Shown here in pieces: positions 35,715-44,455 of a stretch of DNA of 64,000 nucleotides. Source of the DNA: Streptomyces sp. PR69 (GTDB lineage: Bacteria; Actinomycetota; Actinomycetes; Streptomycetales; Streptomycetaceae); NCBI RefSeq assembly GCF_026420845.1, contig NZ_JAOWCB010000025.1, positions 1-64,000 on the forward strand, read 5' to 3'. Each line of letters begins with the position of its first letter. Positions within the stretch are counted from its first letter, which is position 1. The translations under genes were made by a program, and so were the position numbers. A model generated the notes under the pieces. That model did no database searches, was not told the origin of the DNA, and saw only the letters and a list, made by a program, of their open reading frames with translations.

Positions 35715-36028
35715 CGCCTCCGGGGCTGCGCCCCGCTCCCCCTGCGCCCTGGGGGCAATTGCCGTTGCCTTACCCAGCGGTCCTGGGCCGGTCAGTGCAA
35801 CGGCGTTGCCCGGGGGCGTGGGGGAACCCCGGCTTCCCGCAGCTGGGGCCAGCCCCAGCCCCCCTTCGGGGGGAGGGGTTACGGGGCTGCCGCCCCGCAC
35901 CCCATCGCGCGGCACCTTCGCGCCGCTCGCGCCGACACGGCCTGAAGGCCGTGCCCCCCGTGGGGGTACCCCCGGACGGAGTCGGGGGGAGATTGAGGCG
36001 CGAGGGTCCGGGGCCAGCCCTGGAAAGT
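35715..36028. repeat. Block of G+C-rich palindromic repeat elements
   Basis: The 314 bp between the oxidase and the MFS gene holds no gene. It includes GGCTGGGGCC-like hairpins and the TTCGGGGGGAGGGG element (about 35868-35884) followed by CGGGGCTGCCGCCCCG. The word CCGGACGGAGTCGGGGGGAG, followed by ATTGAGGCGC, lies at about 35973-36002 and is nearly identical to the copies at about 9438 and 9518. It probably acts as terminator for both convergent genes. Confidence 0.75.
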
Positions 36029-37320
36029 TCACCCTGCCGTCTCCTCCCTCCGCTTCCTCTGCGCCCGGCGCTTCACCGCATCCTCATCCGTGTCCGCGTT
36101 GTACGTCACCAGCTTCGGCAGCGCCGCCGCCAGCAGGCCGACGCCCGCGACGCACACGAGGCCGCCGCTCCAGATCGCCGGGCGGGTGCCCGTCCAGCCG
36201 GCCATGGCGCCGGCGCGGACCTGGCCGAGCTGGGGGCCGACGCTGTAGGAGAGGACTTCGATGCCGGCGAGGCGGCCGCGGAGTTCGTCGGGGATGGTCT
36301 GGTTCCAGATGGTGGAGCGGCCCAGGCCGCTGAGCATGTCGCCCGCGCCCGCGAGGGCCAGGCACAGCAGGACCAGCCAGACGTTGGAGAACCAGCCCGC
36401 CGCGGCGATCGCCAGGCCCCAGCCCGCCGCCCCGAAGACCACCAGCAGCCCGTGCCGCCGGACGCGCGAGGTCCACCCGCTGGTCAGGCTGAGGGCCACG
36501 GAGCCCGCCGAGCCCGCCGCGTACATCAGGCCGAGCGACCACTCGGCGTCCAGGTCGTCCGCGAGGAACGGGAAGATCGTGTTCGGGAAGGCGAAGAACA
36601 TCGCCACCAGGTCGATCGCATAGGTGCCCAGCAGCACCGGCCGTGACCACGCGTAGCGCGCCCCCTCCGCGATCCCCCGCAGCGACGGCTTGTCGGCGTC
36701 GAGCGCGGGCGGCGCGGCCGTGAGCCGGGTGCACAGGAGCACGGAGACGGCGAAGGCGCCGACGGTGACCGCGTACGCCGTCGCATGGCCCGCGTAGGCC
36801 ACCACCAGACCCGCGAGCGCGGCCCCACGACCGCGCCGAGCTGCCACCGCAGCGCGTTCAGCGCGGCCGCGGCCGTGAGCTGGTCATGGGGGACGATCCG
36901 GGCCATCAGGGCGTCCAGGGCGGGGCGTTGCAGCCCGGCGAGCGCGGAGACCCCGGCCGCCACCAGATACAGCGGCCACAGCAGCGGCTCCGGCAGCATG
37001 GCGTTCACCAGGAGGACCAGGGCGAGCACTCCGAGCCCCGCCTCGGTGCCGAGGATCAGCTTGCGGCGGTCGACGGCGTCGGCGAGGGCGCCCCCGTACA
37101 GCCCGAAGACCACCAGCGGCACCAGCTCCACCGCGCCCATCGCGCCGACGGCCAGCGGCGATCCGGTCAGCTCCTTGATCTGGAGCGGCAGCGCCACCAT
37201 CGCCATGAAGCTGCCGAAGAAGGTGACCAGGCCCTGGATCCACAGGAGCCGGAAGTCGCGGGACGACCGCCAGGGGGAGAGATCGGGCAGGATCGACGAC
37301 AGCCTGTTCGAAGAGGTCAC
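36029..37320 (-). pseudogene. MFS transporter, frameshifted
   Basis: A major-facilitator protein of about 430 residues in two frames. The N-terminal part (GTG at 37320 down to about 36840) has FRLLWIQGLVTFFGSFMAMV, the MFS loop GGALADAVDRRKLIL, and ends in ALRWQLGAVVG. The C-terminal part (about 36830 to 36029) continues with LAGLVVAYAGHATAYAV and the last six helices, including SGLGRSTIWNQTIPDELRGR. A single base missing near the GGGG at about 36832 would restore PALAGLVV. The fold resembles enterobactin exporter (EntS)-like MFS proteins. It may be intact in the organism if the indel is a sequencing error. Confidence 0.8.
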
Positions 37321-37365
37321 AAGGGGCCATGGTTCGCGCAGGCGGTGGACCCGGGCAACCAGTTT

Positions 37366-37419
37366 TCTTTTCCCAGCTTTCCCAGCTTTCCCGGTGTTTC
37401 CGGTGTTTCCAGTGTTTCC
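37366..37419. repeat. Six-unit 9-bp tandem repeat
   Basis: Six consecutive 9-bp units on the plus strand: TCTTTTCCC, AGCTTTCCC twice, GGTGTTTCC twice and AGTGTTTCC. Read toward the MFS gene these are GGAAACACY and GGGAAAGCT units, an unusual A-rich stretch. It is 46 bp upstream of the MFS start and followed on the far side by a T7 run. Confidence 0.9.
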
Positions 37420-37456
37420 GGGTTTTTTTCCGGCGGCCGGGCCGATTGCCGGAGTG

Positions 37457-38062
37457 TCACCAGCCCGTCGGCGGCGGCGAGGTCAGCCGGTCCGCGAGCC
37501 GCGACAGCCGGTCCCTGAAGGGCCGTCGCCCGCGCGGCGCGGGCCCGCAGTTCTCCCCCGCCGCCGCACTGACCAGATGCTGCACCGTGTCCAGGTCCAC
37601 CGCCGTGGACTGATCCACCGTCAGCGACTCATGGGCCAGCCCCTGGACCTCCGGATGCCCGCCGTCCAGGGACAGCACCGTCGCCCCCGCGCGCCGCGCG
37701 CCGTGGACCCGTTCCAGCACGTCCGCGCCCGGCGGCGCCGGAGCCACCAGCAGCAGCGCCTCGCCCCGGCCTGCGGCTTCCAGCCGGCCCAGACCGGCGG
37801 CCAGCTGCGCCGGGTCCCCGGGCCGCACCCGGTGCCGCACCAGCGTCGGAGTCAGCTCCGGCAGCCCCGACCAGGCCGCTTCGTCCATCAGATGCGCCGC
37901 CAGATGCCAGGGCTCGTACTGCTCCGTGCCGACGAGCAGCAGCCCGCCGACGTGGCCGGGCGGGACCGAGGCCCGCAGCACCCGGGCGAACCGCCGGGTC
38001 GCCTCGGGCCACTCCGTACCGCCCAGGACTTCGCGCAACAGCGCCACGCGCACCGCATCCAT
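37457..38062 (-). CDS. Conserved hypothetical protein
   Basis: A 201-residue soluble protein starting at the ATG at 38062. It contains HVGGLLLVGTEQYEPWHLAA and MDEAAWSGLPELTPTLVRH in the first half, GEALLLVAPAPPGADVLERV in the middle, and a basic C-terminus (RGRRPFRDRLSRLADRLTS). I recognise no named domain. The sequence looks like a Streptomyces-specific family often placed next to the F420:NADPH oxidoreductase gene, as here (94 bp divergent). A shared promoter region is likely, but the role is unknown. Confidence 0.75.
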   Translation of the reverse strand: MDAVRVALLREVLGGTEWPEATRRFARVLRASVPPGHVGGLLLVGTEQYEPWHLAAHLMDEAAWSGLPELTPTLVRHRVRPGDPAQLAAGLGRLEAAGRGEALLLVAPAPPGADVLERVHGARRAGATVLSLDGGHPEVQGLAHESLTVDQSTAVDLDTVQHLVSAAAGENCGPAPRGRRPFRDRLSRLADRLTSPPPTGW

Positions 38063-38156
38063 GGCGGCACCCTGGTATCCGGCGCGTCCGCCCGCGCGGG
38101 GGTTGCCGCCCGCCTCACCCGTACGGACTACAAAACCAGCCAGTAATGTCGGGGCC

Positions 38157-38918
38157 ATGACTTCACACGACACTGGCTCCGCCGACACCGGCTCCGGCCC
38201 CGGCACTGGCCCCGGCCCCGGCGCCGGCGCCGCGCCCAAGCCCCCCGCCAAGGACCCCTGGGACCTTCCCGATGTCTCCGGTCTCGTCGTCGGCGTCCTC
38301 GGCGGCACCGGCGACCAGGGCCGCGGCCTCGCCTACCGGCTCGCCCGGGCCGGACAGAAGGTGATCATCGGCTCGCGCGCCGCGGAGCGCGCCGAGGCCG
38401 CCGCCGCCGGGATCGGCCTCGGCGTGGAGGGCCTCGACAACGCCGAGTGCGCGCGCCGCAGCGATGTGGTGATCGTGGCCGTGCCCTGGGACGGACACGC
38501 CAGGACGCTTGAGTCCCTGCGCACGGAGCTGGCCGGAAAGCTGGTCGTGGACTGCGTCAATCCGCTCGGCTTCGACAAGAAGGGCGCGTACGCCGTCAAG
38601 CCCGCGGAGGGCAGCGCCGCCGAGCAGGCCGCGGCCCTGCTGCCCGACTCGCGGGTGACCGCCGCCTTCCACCATCTGTCCGCCGTGCTGCTCCAGGACA
38701 CCTCGCTGGACGAGATCGACACCGATGTGATGGTGCTGGGCGAGAGCCGCGCCGACACCGACGTCGTACAGGCGCTGGCCGCCCGCATCCCGGGTATGCG
38801 CGGCGTCTTCGCGGGTCGGCTGCGCAACGCCCACCAGGTGGAGTCGCTGGTCGCCAATCTGATCTCGGTGAACCGCCGCTACAAGGCGCACGCGGGTCTG
38901 CGGGTTACCGACGTGTGA
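38157..38918 (+). CDS. npdG: F420-dependent NADP reductase (coenzyme F420:NADPH oxidoreductase)
   Basis: A 253-residue enzyme that transfers hydride between reduced F420 and NADP. The N-terminal dinucleotide fold is VVGVLGGTGDQGRGLAYRLA, with the NADP-selecting GSRAAERAEAAAA. Later motifs are DNAECARRSDVVIVAVPWDG, VDCVNPLGFDKKGAYAV and VTAAFHHLSAVLLQD, all typical of archaeal and actinobacterial Fno/NpdG. A ~40-residue Gly/Pro/Thr-rich leader precedes the domain; the ATG at 38157 gives this length, and an internal start could be used instead. The enzyme supplies F420H2 to F420-dependent reductases, common in Streptomyces secondary metabolism. Confidence 0.93.
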   Translation: MTSHDTGSADTGSGPGTGPGPGAGAAPKPPAKDPWDLPDVSGLVVGVLGGTGDQGRGLAYRLARAGQKVIIGSRAAERAEAAAAGIGLGVEGLDNAECARRSDVVIVAVPWDGHARTLESLRTELAGKLVVDCVNPLGFDKKGAYAVKPAEGSAAEQAAALLPDSRVTAAFHHLSAVLLQDTSLDEIDTDVMVLGESRADTDVVQALAARIPGMRGVFAGRLRNAHQVESLVANLISVNRRYKAHAGLRVTDV

Positions 38919-38990
38919 CCGGTGTACCGGGCGGGACGGGGCATGAGGGACACTGTTGCGGTACGCACCACCGGACAGGAGCCGACCCCC

Positions 38991-39206
38991 ATGCCCCGTC
39001 TCGCCCTCTACGCCCTCGTCGTCTGCGCCCTCGCCATGGCGGCCGCCGCCGTGTCCTTTGTGCGGGGCAGCTGGCTGGGGATCGTCTGGGTGCTGCTGGT
39101 CGGCGTCTCCTCCAACATGGCGTGGTACTACCTGCGCCGCGCCAAGGTCACAGGCGCGGGCACGGGGACGGGGACGGGCGCGGGCACGGGGAGCGTCAAG
39201 GGCTGA
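38991..39206 (+). CDS. Small two-helix membrane protein
   Basis: A 71-residue protein from the ATG at 38991 with a good AGGAG ribosome site. It has two hydrophobic helices (LALYALVVCALAMAAAAVSF and WLGIVWVLLVGVSSNMAWY) and a Gly/Thr-rich tail (GAGTGTGTGAGTG) from a short GACGGG-type repeat. No family is recognised. It is 72 bp downstream of npdG in the same direction and may be co-transcribed; it converges with the site-2 protease gene (3 bp between stops). Confidence 0.7.
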   Translation: MPRLALYALVVCALAMAAAAVSFVRGSWLGIVWVLLVGVSSNMAWYYLRRAKVTGAGTGTGTGAGTGSVKG

Positions 39207-39209
39207 CCG

Positions 39210-40016
39210 TCAGCCGGCCAGCTGCTCGCACAGCGGGTTCGCGTCCTGCCAGAAGCGGAAGTACTGATACCCGCAGTAGGCGTCGTTCTGGCCGACGCCC
39301 AGACCGTCCAGCAGCGCGTACACCGCGTCAAAAAACGCGTTGTTGACCTCCGGGACGAAGAACAGCAGCACGAACACAAAGATCAGTCCGAACGGCGCGA
39401 ACGGCTCCACCTGCCGGCGGACCTTGTACGAGAGCCAGGGCTCCAGCACCCCGTAGCCGTCCAGGCCCGGCACCGGCAGGAAGTTGAGGATCGCGGCCGT
39501 GACCTGGAGCAGCGCCAGGAACGCCAGCGCGAAGCGGAAGACGGCCGGCACCCCGTCCAGGGCGTCCAGCCAGAACGGCGCGGTGCACACGATCGCGAAC
39601 AGCACATTCGTCAGCGGACCCGCGGCCGAGATCAGACTGTGCTTCCAGCGGCCCCGGATGCGGCCGCGCTCGATGAAGACCGCGCCGCCCGGCAGACCGA
39701 TGCCGCCCATGATCACAAAGACCACGGGGAGCACGATGCTCAGCAGCGGATGCGTGTACTTCAGCGGGTCGAGGGTCAGATAGCCCTTCGCGCCGATGGT
39801 GATGTCGCCGCTGTGGTGCGCGGTGCGCGCGTGCGCGTACTCGTGCAGACAGAGCGAGACGACCCACGCGGACGTCACGAACAGGAACACCGCAAGCCCG
39901 GCGCTCGCGGCGAAGTCCGTCCACACCGCCCAGCCCGTCACCGCCATCACGGCGACGATCCCGAGGAAGACCGGACTGATCTTCCACTCGCTGTGGCGGG
40001 TCGCGGCGGTGCTCAT
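39210..40016 (-). CDS. Site-2-type intramembrane metalloprotease (M50 family)
   Basis: A 268-residue membrane protein with about six transmembrane helices. The zinc-binding motif is LCLHEYAHARTAHHSGD (HExxH), and the second ligand region is LNFLPVPGLDGYGVLEP, a LDG motif equivalent to the NPDG site of S2P proteases. No PDZ domain is present. This compact Rv0359/SpoIVFB-like type is widespread in actinobacteria. The ATG at 40016 is divergent from the SARP regulator gene, with 219 bp between containing an inverted repeat. The substrate is not known. Confidence 0.88.
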   Translation of the reverse strand: MSTAATRHSEWKISPVFLGIVAVMAVTGWAVWTDFAASAGLAVFLFVTSAWVVSLCLHEYAHARTAHHSGDITIGAKGYLTLDPLKYTHPLLSIVLPVVFVIMGGIGLPGGAVFIERGRIRGRWKHSLISAAGPLTNVLFAIVCTAPFWLDALDGVPAVFRFALAFLALLQVTAAILNFLPVPGLDGYGVLEPWLSYKVRRQVEPFAPFGLIFVFVLLFFVPEVNNAFFDAVYALLDGLGVGQNDAYCGYQYFRFWQDANPLCEQLAG

Positions 40017-40144
40017 GGGCTTCGGCTCCCGGAAGTCGGACGTGCGTGCGGCTGCGCCGCGTCGTGTGCGGCTGAGATATGGCGATACGGCGGCGGTACG
40101 GCTGTCGTGTGCGGCAGACCGTACCGGCAGGGAGTGGAACGTCC

Positions 40145-40177
40145 CGGGCCGGGGTGCGGGTTCCGTACCCCGGCCCG
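40145..40177. promoter_or_regulatory. Perfect inverted repeat between protease and SARP genes
   Basis: CGGGCCGGGGT (40145-40155) and its exact complement ACCCCGGCCCG (40167-40177) are separated by 11 bases. A second 13-bp palindrome (TCCGCC-C-GGCGGA, 40211-40223) lies 12 bp before the GTG start at 40236. Both are candidate operator sites for the divergent pair. Confidence 0.5.
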
Positions 40178-40235
40178 GCGGGGCGCGGCGGATACTCGCG
40201 CGCGCTCACATCCGCCCGGCGGACACAATGGCCTG

Positions 40236-43200
40236 GTGCATTACCTCGTACTCGGCCCGACCCAGGCACTCCACGACGACGGCACACCCGTCACGCTCGG
40301 CGGCGCACGGCTGCGGGCGCTGCTGGCCGCGCTCGCGCTGCGGCCGGGGCGCGCCGTCCCGGTGGGCGTCCTGGTCGACGAGGTCTGGGACGGGGAACCG
40401 CCCGCGGACGCGGTCGGCGCGGTGCAGGCGCTGGTGGGGCGGTTGCGCAGGGCCTTGGGAAGGGCCGCGGTGGCCTCCGCGGAGGGGGGCGGGTACCGGC
40501 TGTGCGCGGAGCGCGACGCGGTGGATCTGCACCGGTTCGACCGGCTCGCGGGCGAGGGGTCGCGGGCGCTGGCCGACGGCGACGCCGTCAAGGCGGCGGC
40601 GCTGCTCGACGAGGCGCTCACGCTGTGGCGCGGCCCGGTGCTGGCGGATCTGCCGGGCCGGCTCGCCGAGGCCGCCCGCTGGGAGACGCGGCGGCTCGAC
40701 GCCCGCCGCTCCCGGCTGACCGCGCTGCTCGCCCTCGGCGGCCGGGCGGAGGAGGCCCTCGCGGAGCTGGCGGAGCTGTGCGCGGCGCATCCGCTCGACG
40801 AACGGCTCCAGGAGCTGCGGCTCAGGGCGCTGCGGGACGCGGGCCGCACCGCGCAGGCGCTCGCTGCGTACGAGGAGGTCCGCGGCACGCTCGCCGACCG
40901 CCTGGGCACGGACCCGGGCCCCGGCCTGCGGGCGCTGCACGAGGAGCTGCTGCGCCCGTACCCGTACGAGACGCCGGGCGGCTCCGCGGCGGGGCCCGGC
41001 CCCGGCGTCGGCCCGGCGGGCGGCCCGGAAGGGATGACCTGGGCCGATGCGGTCGGCACGGCCAGTGCCCGAGCGGGGGAAGCCGGGCACACTCCCCGGC
41101 ACGGGCACGGGCACGGGCACGGATACGGGCACGGGCACGCGCCGCCCGTTGACAGCACCGCTTCCACAGCCGACGCCACGGCGCCGGAAACCGGCCGCCT
41201 GGCCCAGTCCGGGCCCGCCGGCCCGGCCGTCGTCCCTCCCCTGACCGGGACGGCGGGCGGCGTCGCCGACCGTTCGGCCGTCCCTGGCACGCCGCCGCCC
41301 GGCAATCTGCGCGCCCGGCTCAACAGCTTCGTGGGACGCGAGCCCGAACTGCGGGCCATCGGGCAGGATCTGGCCCGCACCCGGCTCGTCACGCTCGTGG
41401 GGGCGGGCGGCGCGGGCAAGACGCGGCTGTCGCAGGAAGCGGCAGAGCGGGCCGCGGCGGCGGGGCCGGACCAGCCGTGGCCGGACGGCGTCTGGCTCGC
41501 CGAACTCGCGCCCGTGGACGGCCCGGAGTCCGTTCCGGAGGCGGTCCTCAGCGCGCTCGGGGCGCGCGAGACCGTGCTGTGGGGCGCGGGCGCGGACGAA
41601 CTCCGGGCGGGCGGCGAGAGGCAGAGCGGCGACGCCTTCGTACGACTCGCCGAACACTGCGCGCGGCGGCGCATGCTGCTGCTCCTGGACAACTGCGAGC
41701 ATGTCATCGACGCGGCGGCCGCGCTCGCCGAGCGGCTGCTCCAGCGCTGCCCGGGGCTCACAGTCCTGGCGACCAGCCGGGAACCGCTCGGCGTGCCGGG
41801 CGAGTTGGTGCGTCCGGTGGACCCGCTGCCGGACCCGATGGCGCTGCGCCTGCTCGCGGAACGCGGCGCGGCCGCGCGGCCCGGCTTCCGCATCGACGCG
41901 GACGAGGCGACCAACGCGGCGGCAGCCGAGATCTGCCGCCGCCTCGACGGGCTGCCCCTGGCGATCGAACTCGCCGCGGCGCGGCTGCGGATGCTCACGG
42001 CCCGCCAGATAGCCGACCGCCTCGACGACCGGTTCCGGCTGCTGACGAACGGCGCGCGCACGGTGCTGCCGCGCCAGCAGACGCTCCGCGCGGTCGTCGA
42101 CTGGTCCTGGGACCTCCTCGACGCCCCGGAACGCGCGGTGCTGCGCCGGCTGTCGGTCTTCGCCGGGGGCTGCGACCTCTCCGCGGCTGAATCGGTGTGC
42201 CGGGACACGGCCCGTGACGACCGGCTGCCGGGCGCCGGGCAGCCGGCAGGCGGGCAGCCGCGGGAAGAGCGGGCCCCGTACGGGAACGCCGAGCACCGCC
42301 CCGACGGATGCGACGATGTGGACCGTGCCGACCTGACCGGCCCGCCTTCCGGCATCCGCCCCGCTGATTCCCCCGGGCCTGCCGCTGACCCGACCCACGC
42401 CTGCCGGGCCGGCGGCGCGGGCCTCGCCCACCCCTCCCGCACTGCCGGGCCGAGTTCCGCAGGCCGCCCCGCCGAGGCCCCCGGGCCCGCCGGTGGCGCG
42501 ACCCGAGCCCGCCCGGGTGCTGACGCGGATCTTGCCAGCCCCTCCGGCAGCCGGCCGGCCGAGGCGCCGGTCGCCGAATGCCCCGGGTCGACCGGGGACG
42601 TGGCCGCGGGTCCCGCCCGCCCCGGTGCGTACGACGGGCCGTCCGGGCCTCAACGCCCCGCCGTGCACGGCCGGGGGCCTGACCCGGAGCGCTCCGGCGC
42701 GGCGACCGCCGCGGGCGCGCGGGCCGCGGCCCCCGTCCACTCCGGGTGGCACGCAGTGCCGGACGGGCCCGGTGTGCGGGAGGCCGACGTCGCCGGGGTT
42801 CTGGGGGCGCTTGTCGACAAGTCGCTGGTCGTCGCCGTGCCCGGCTCGGACGGGGAGATGCGGTACCGGCTGCTGGAGACCGTCGCGGAGTACGCGGGCG
42901 AGCGGCTCGACGAGGCCGGGGAGCGGGTCGCCGCCGAGCGGCGGCATCTGGTGCACTACCGGGAGCTGGCCCGTACCCTCGACCCCCGGCTGCGCGGCGG
43001 CGGGCAGCGCGCCGCGCTGGACCGGCTGCAGCTGGAGCACGAGAACCTGCGGACCGCGCTGCGTCACGCGGTCGCCGCCCGCGACGAGCACGAGGGGCTC
43101 AGCCTGGTGCTGTCCCTCGCCTGGTACTGGCAGCTGAGGGATCTGCGCAGCGACGCCCGGCACTGGACGGACGCCGTCTCCGCTCTGGGGCCGGACCCGT

Positions 43201-44402
43201 TCGCGCCGCCGGTCGTGCCCGCCCCGCCGCTGACGGAGCGCTGCACGGACGCCCCTCCGCCGCTGCGGCCGGAGCTGCTGGCGGAGGCGCGCCGGCAGAT
43301 CCGGCTGGTGCGGATGGTCAATATGGACCACGCGGTCGAGGAGTGGATGACCCCGGAGCGCCGCCGCTGGCTGGACGCCGTGGCCGGAACGTACCACCCC
43401 GGTCTTCCGCAGGCGTGCCGCTTCCCCGCCTCGCTGTGGCTCTTCGCGGTGCTCATCGCCGGAGACGGCGAGCGCGTGCTGGAGATCCTGGACACGACCG
43501 TCCGCACCGCGGAGCAGGCGGGCTACGACTGGGAGTTGGCGGCCGTGCTCCAGGTGCGGGCCAACGCGCTGGCCAACCGCACTCTGTGGGCGGGCGACGC
43601 CCGCCGCGACGCCGACCGCAGCCTGGAGATCTTCGAGCGGCTCGGTGACGCCTGGGGTGCGGCCGAGGCGCTCTCCGCCCGCGGCGAGGCCCAGGAGCGC
43701 AGCGGCGCGTACGAAGCCGCGGCGGCCGACTACCGCCGGGCGATCGACCGCGCCGCCGTCCTCGGGGCACGAGGACAGGTCGCGCTGCTGCGGGCCAGAC
43801 TCGCCGGGGTGCTTGACGAGTTGGGCCGCGGGGCGGAGGCCGAGACGATTCTGCACGAGGTGATCGCCTCCGGTCCGGAGAGCGGCAGGGAGGGCCCGCT
43901 CGCCGCCCGGCTGATCCTCGCCCTCCGGCTCACCAGGACGGGTCGCACCGTCGAGGCGCGCAGTCATCTCGAAGTGCTGCTGGACGACTTCCGCACCGAG
44001 ACGCTTGCCGTGTTCGAGGGGCTGGCTCATGGAGTGCTCGCCTGTGTGGAGGTGCTGGACGGCGAGTTCGACGCGGCTCTGGCCCGCTGCCGCCGCGCGC
44101 TGGAGCTCGGCTCCACCCCGCTGTCGATGATGGTCGCCCCGCAGCTCTCGGCGTCCACGGTGCTCACCGCGGCCCGTGCGCTGACCGGGCTGGGCGGCGA
44201 GGGGCGGGCGCTGCGGGCGGCCCGGCTCATCGGCATGCATGACAGCCTGTTGCCGCCCGGCCACTTCGCCACCTCCTTCGAGCGGGAGAACAGGCGGCTG
44301 GCGGAGGAGTCCACACGTGCCGTGCTCGGGGGCGAGGCGTTCGAGGCGGCGCGCGCCGAGGGCGGCGGCCTCAGCGTCGAGGAGGCCGCCGCCCTGCTCT
44401 GA
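40236..44402 (+). CDS. SARP-type regulator with BTAD, NB-ARC ATPase and TPR domains
   Basis: A 1388-residue AfsR-like regulator. Residues 1-90 form the OmpR-like DNA-binding domain (LVLGPTQALHDDG...GARLRALLAALALRPG, VLVDEVWDGEPP). About 95-245 is the BTAD domain (DLHRFDRLAGEGSRAL..., RLQELRLRALRDAGR). About 285-305 is a His-Gly repeat (HGHGHGHGYGHGHA). The NB-ARC ATPase has Walker A GAGGAGKTRL (~390) and Walker B MLLLLDNCEH (~482). C-terminal helical repeats resemble TPRs. Unusually, a ~190-residue Pro/Ala/Gly/Arg-rich insert (about 660-850) separates VFAGGCDLSAAESVCRD from GVLGALVDKSLVVAV, which are normally adjacent. The GTG at 40236 is placed by the family N-terminus. The ABC-2 exporter next to it carries SARP-style direct repeats in its promoter. 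Confidence 0.92.
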   Translation: MHYLVLGPTQALHDDGTPVTLGGARLRALLAALALRPGRAVPVGVLVDEVWDGEPPADAVGAVQALVGRLRRALGRAAVASAEGGGYRLCAERDAVDLHRFDRLAGEGSRALADGDAVKAAALLDEALTLWRGPVLADLPGRLAEAARWETRRLDARRSRLTALLALGGRAEEALAELAELCAAHPLDERLQELRLRALRDAGRTAQALAAYEEVRGTLADRLGTDPGPGLRALHEELLRPYPYETPGGSAAGPGPGVGPAGGPEGMTWADAVGTASARAGEAGHTPRHGHGHGHGYGHGHAPPVDSTASTADATAPETGRLAQSGPAGPAVVPPLTGTAGGVADRSAVPGTPPPGNLRARLNSFVGREPELRAIGQDLARTRLVTLVGAGGAGKTRLSQEAAERAAAAGPDQPWPDGVWLAELAPVDGPESVPEAVLSALGARETVLWGAGADELRAGGERQSGDAFVRLAEHCARRRMLLLLDNCEHVIDAAAALAERLLQRCPGLTVLATSREPLGVPGELVRPVDPLPDPMALRLLAERGAAARPGFRIDADEATNAAAAEICRRLDGLPLAIELAAARLRMLTARQIADRLDDRFRLLTNGARTVLPRQQTLRAVVDWSWDLLDAPERAVLRRLSVFAGGCDLSAAESVCRDTARDDRLPGAGQPAGGQPREERAPYGNAEHRPDGCDDVDRADLTGPPSGIRPADSPGPAADPTHACRAGGAGLAHPSRTAGPSSAGRPAEAPGPAGGATRARPGADADLASPSGSRPAEAPVAECPGSTGDVAAGPARPGAYDGPSGPQRPAVHGRGPDPERSGAATAAGARAAAPVHSGWHAVPDGPGVREADVAGVLGALVDKSLVVAVPGSDGEMRYRLLETVAEYAGERLDEAGERVAAERRHLVHYRELARTLDPRLRGGGQRAALDRLQLEHENLRTALRHAVAARDEHEGLSLVLSLAWYWQLRDLRSDARHWTDAVSALGPDPFAPPVVPAPPLTERCTDAPPPLRPELLAEARRQIRLVRMVNMDHAVEEWMTPERRRWLDAVAGTYHPGLPQACRFPASLWLFAVLIAGDGERVLEILDTTVRTAEQAGYDWELAAVLQVRANALANRTLWAGDARRDADRSLEIFERLGDAWGAAEALSARGEAQERSGAYEAAAADYRRAIDRAAVLGARGQVALLRARLAGVLDELGRGAEAETILHEVIASGPESGREGPLAARLILALRLTRTGRTVEARSHLEVLLDDFRTETLAVFEGLAHGVLACVEVLDGEFDAALARCRRALELGSTPLSMMVAPQLSASTVLTAARALTGLGGEGRALRAARLIGMHDSLLPPGHFATSFERENRRLAEESTRAVLGGEAFEAARAEGGGLSVEEAAALL

Positions 44403-44455
44403 GCCGTACTGAACGCTGAGCCGTACGGAACGCAGGAGCCGTACGGGCGGCGCTG

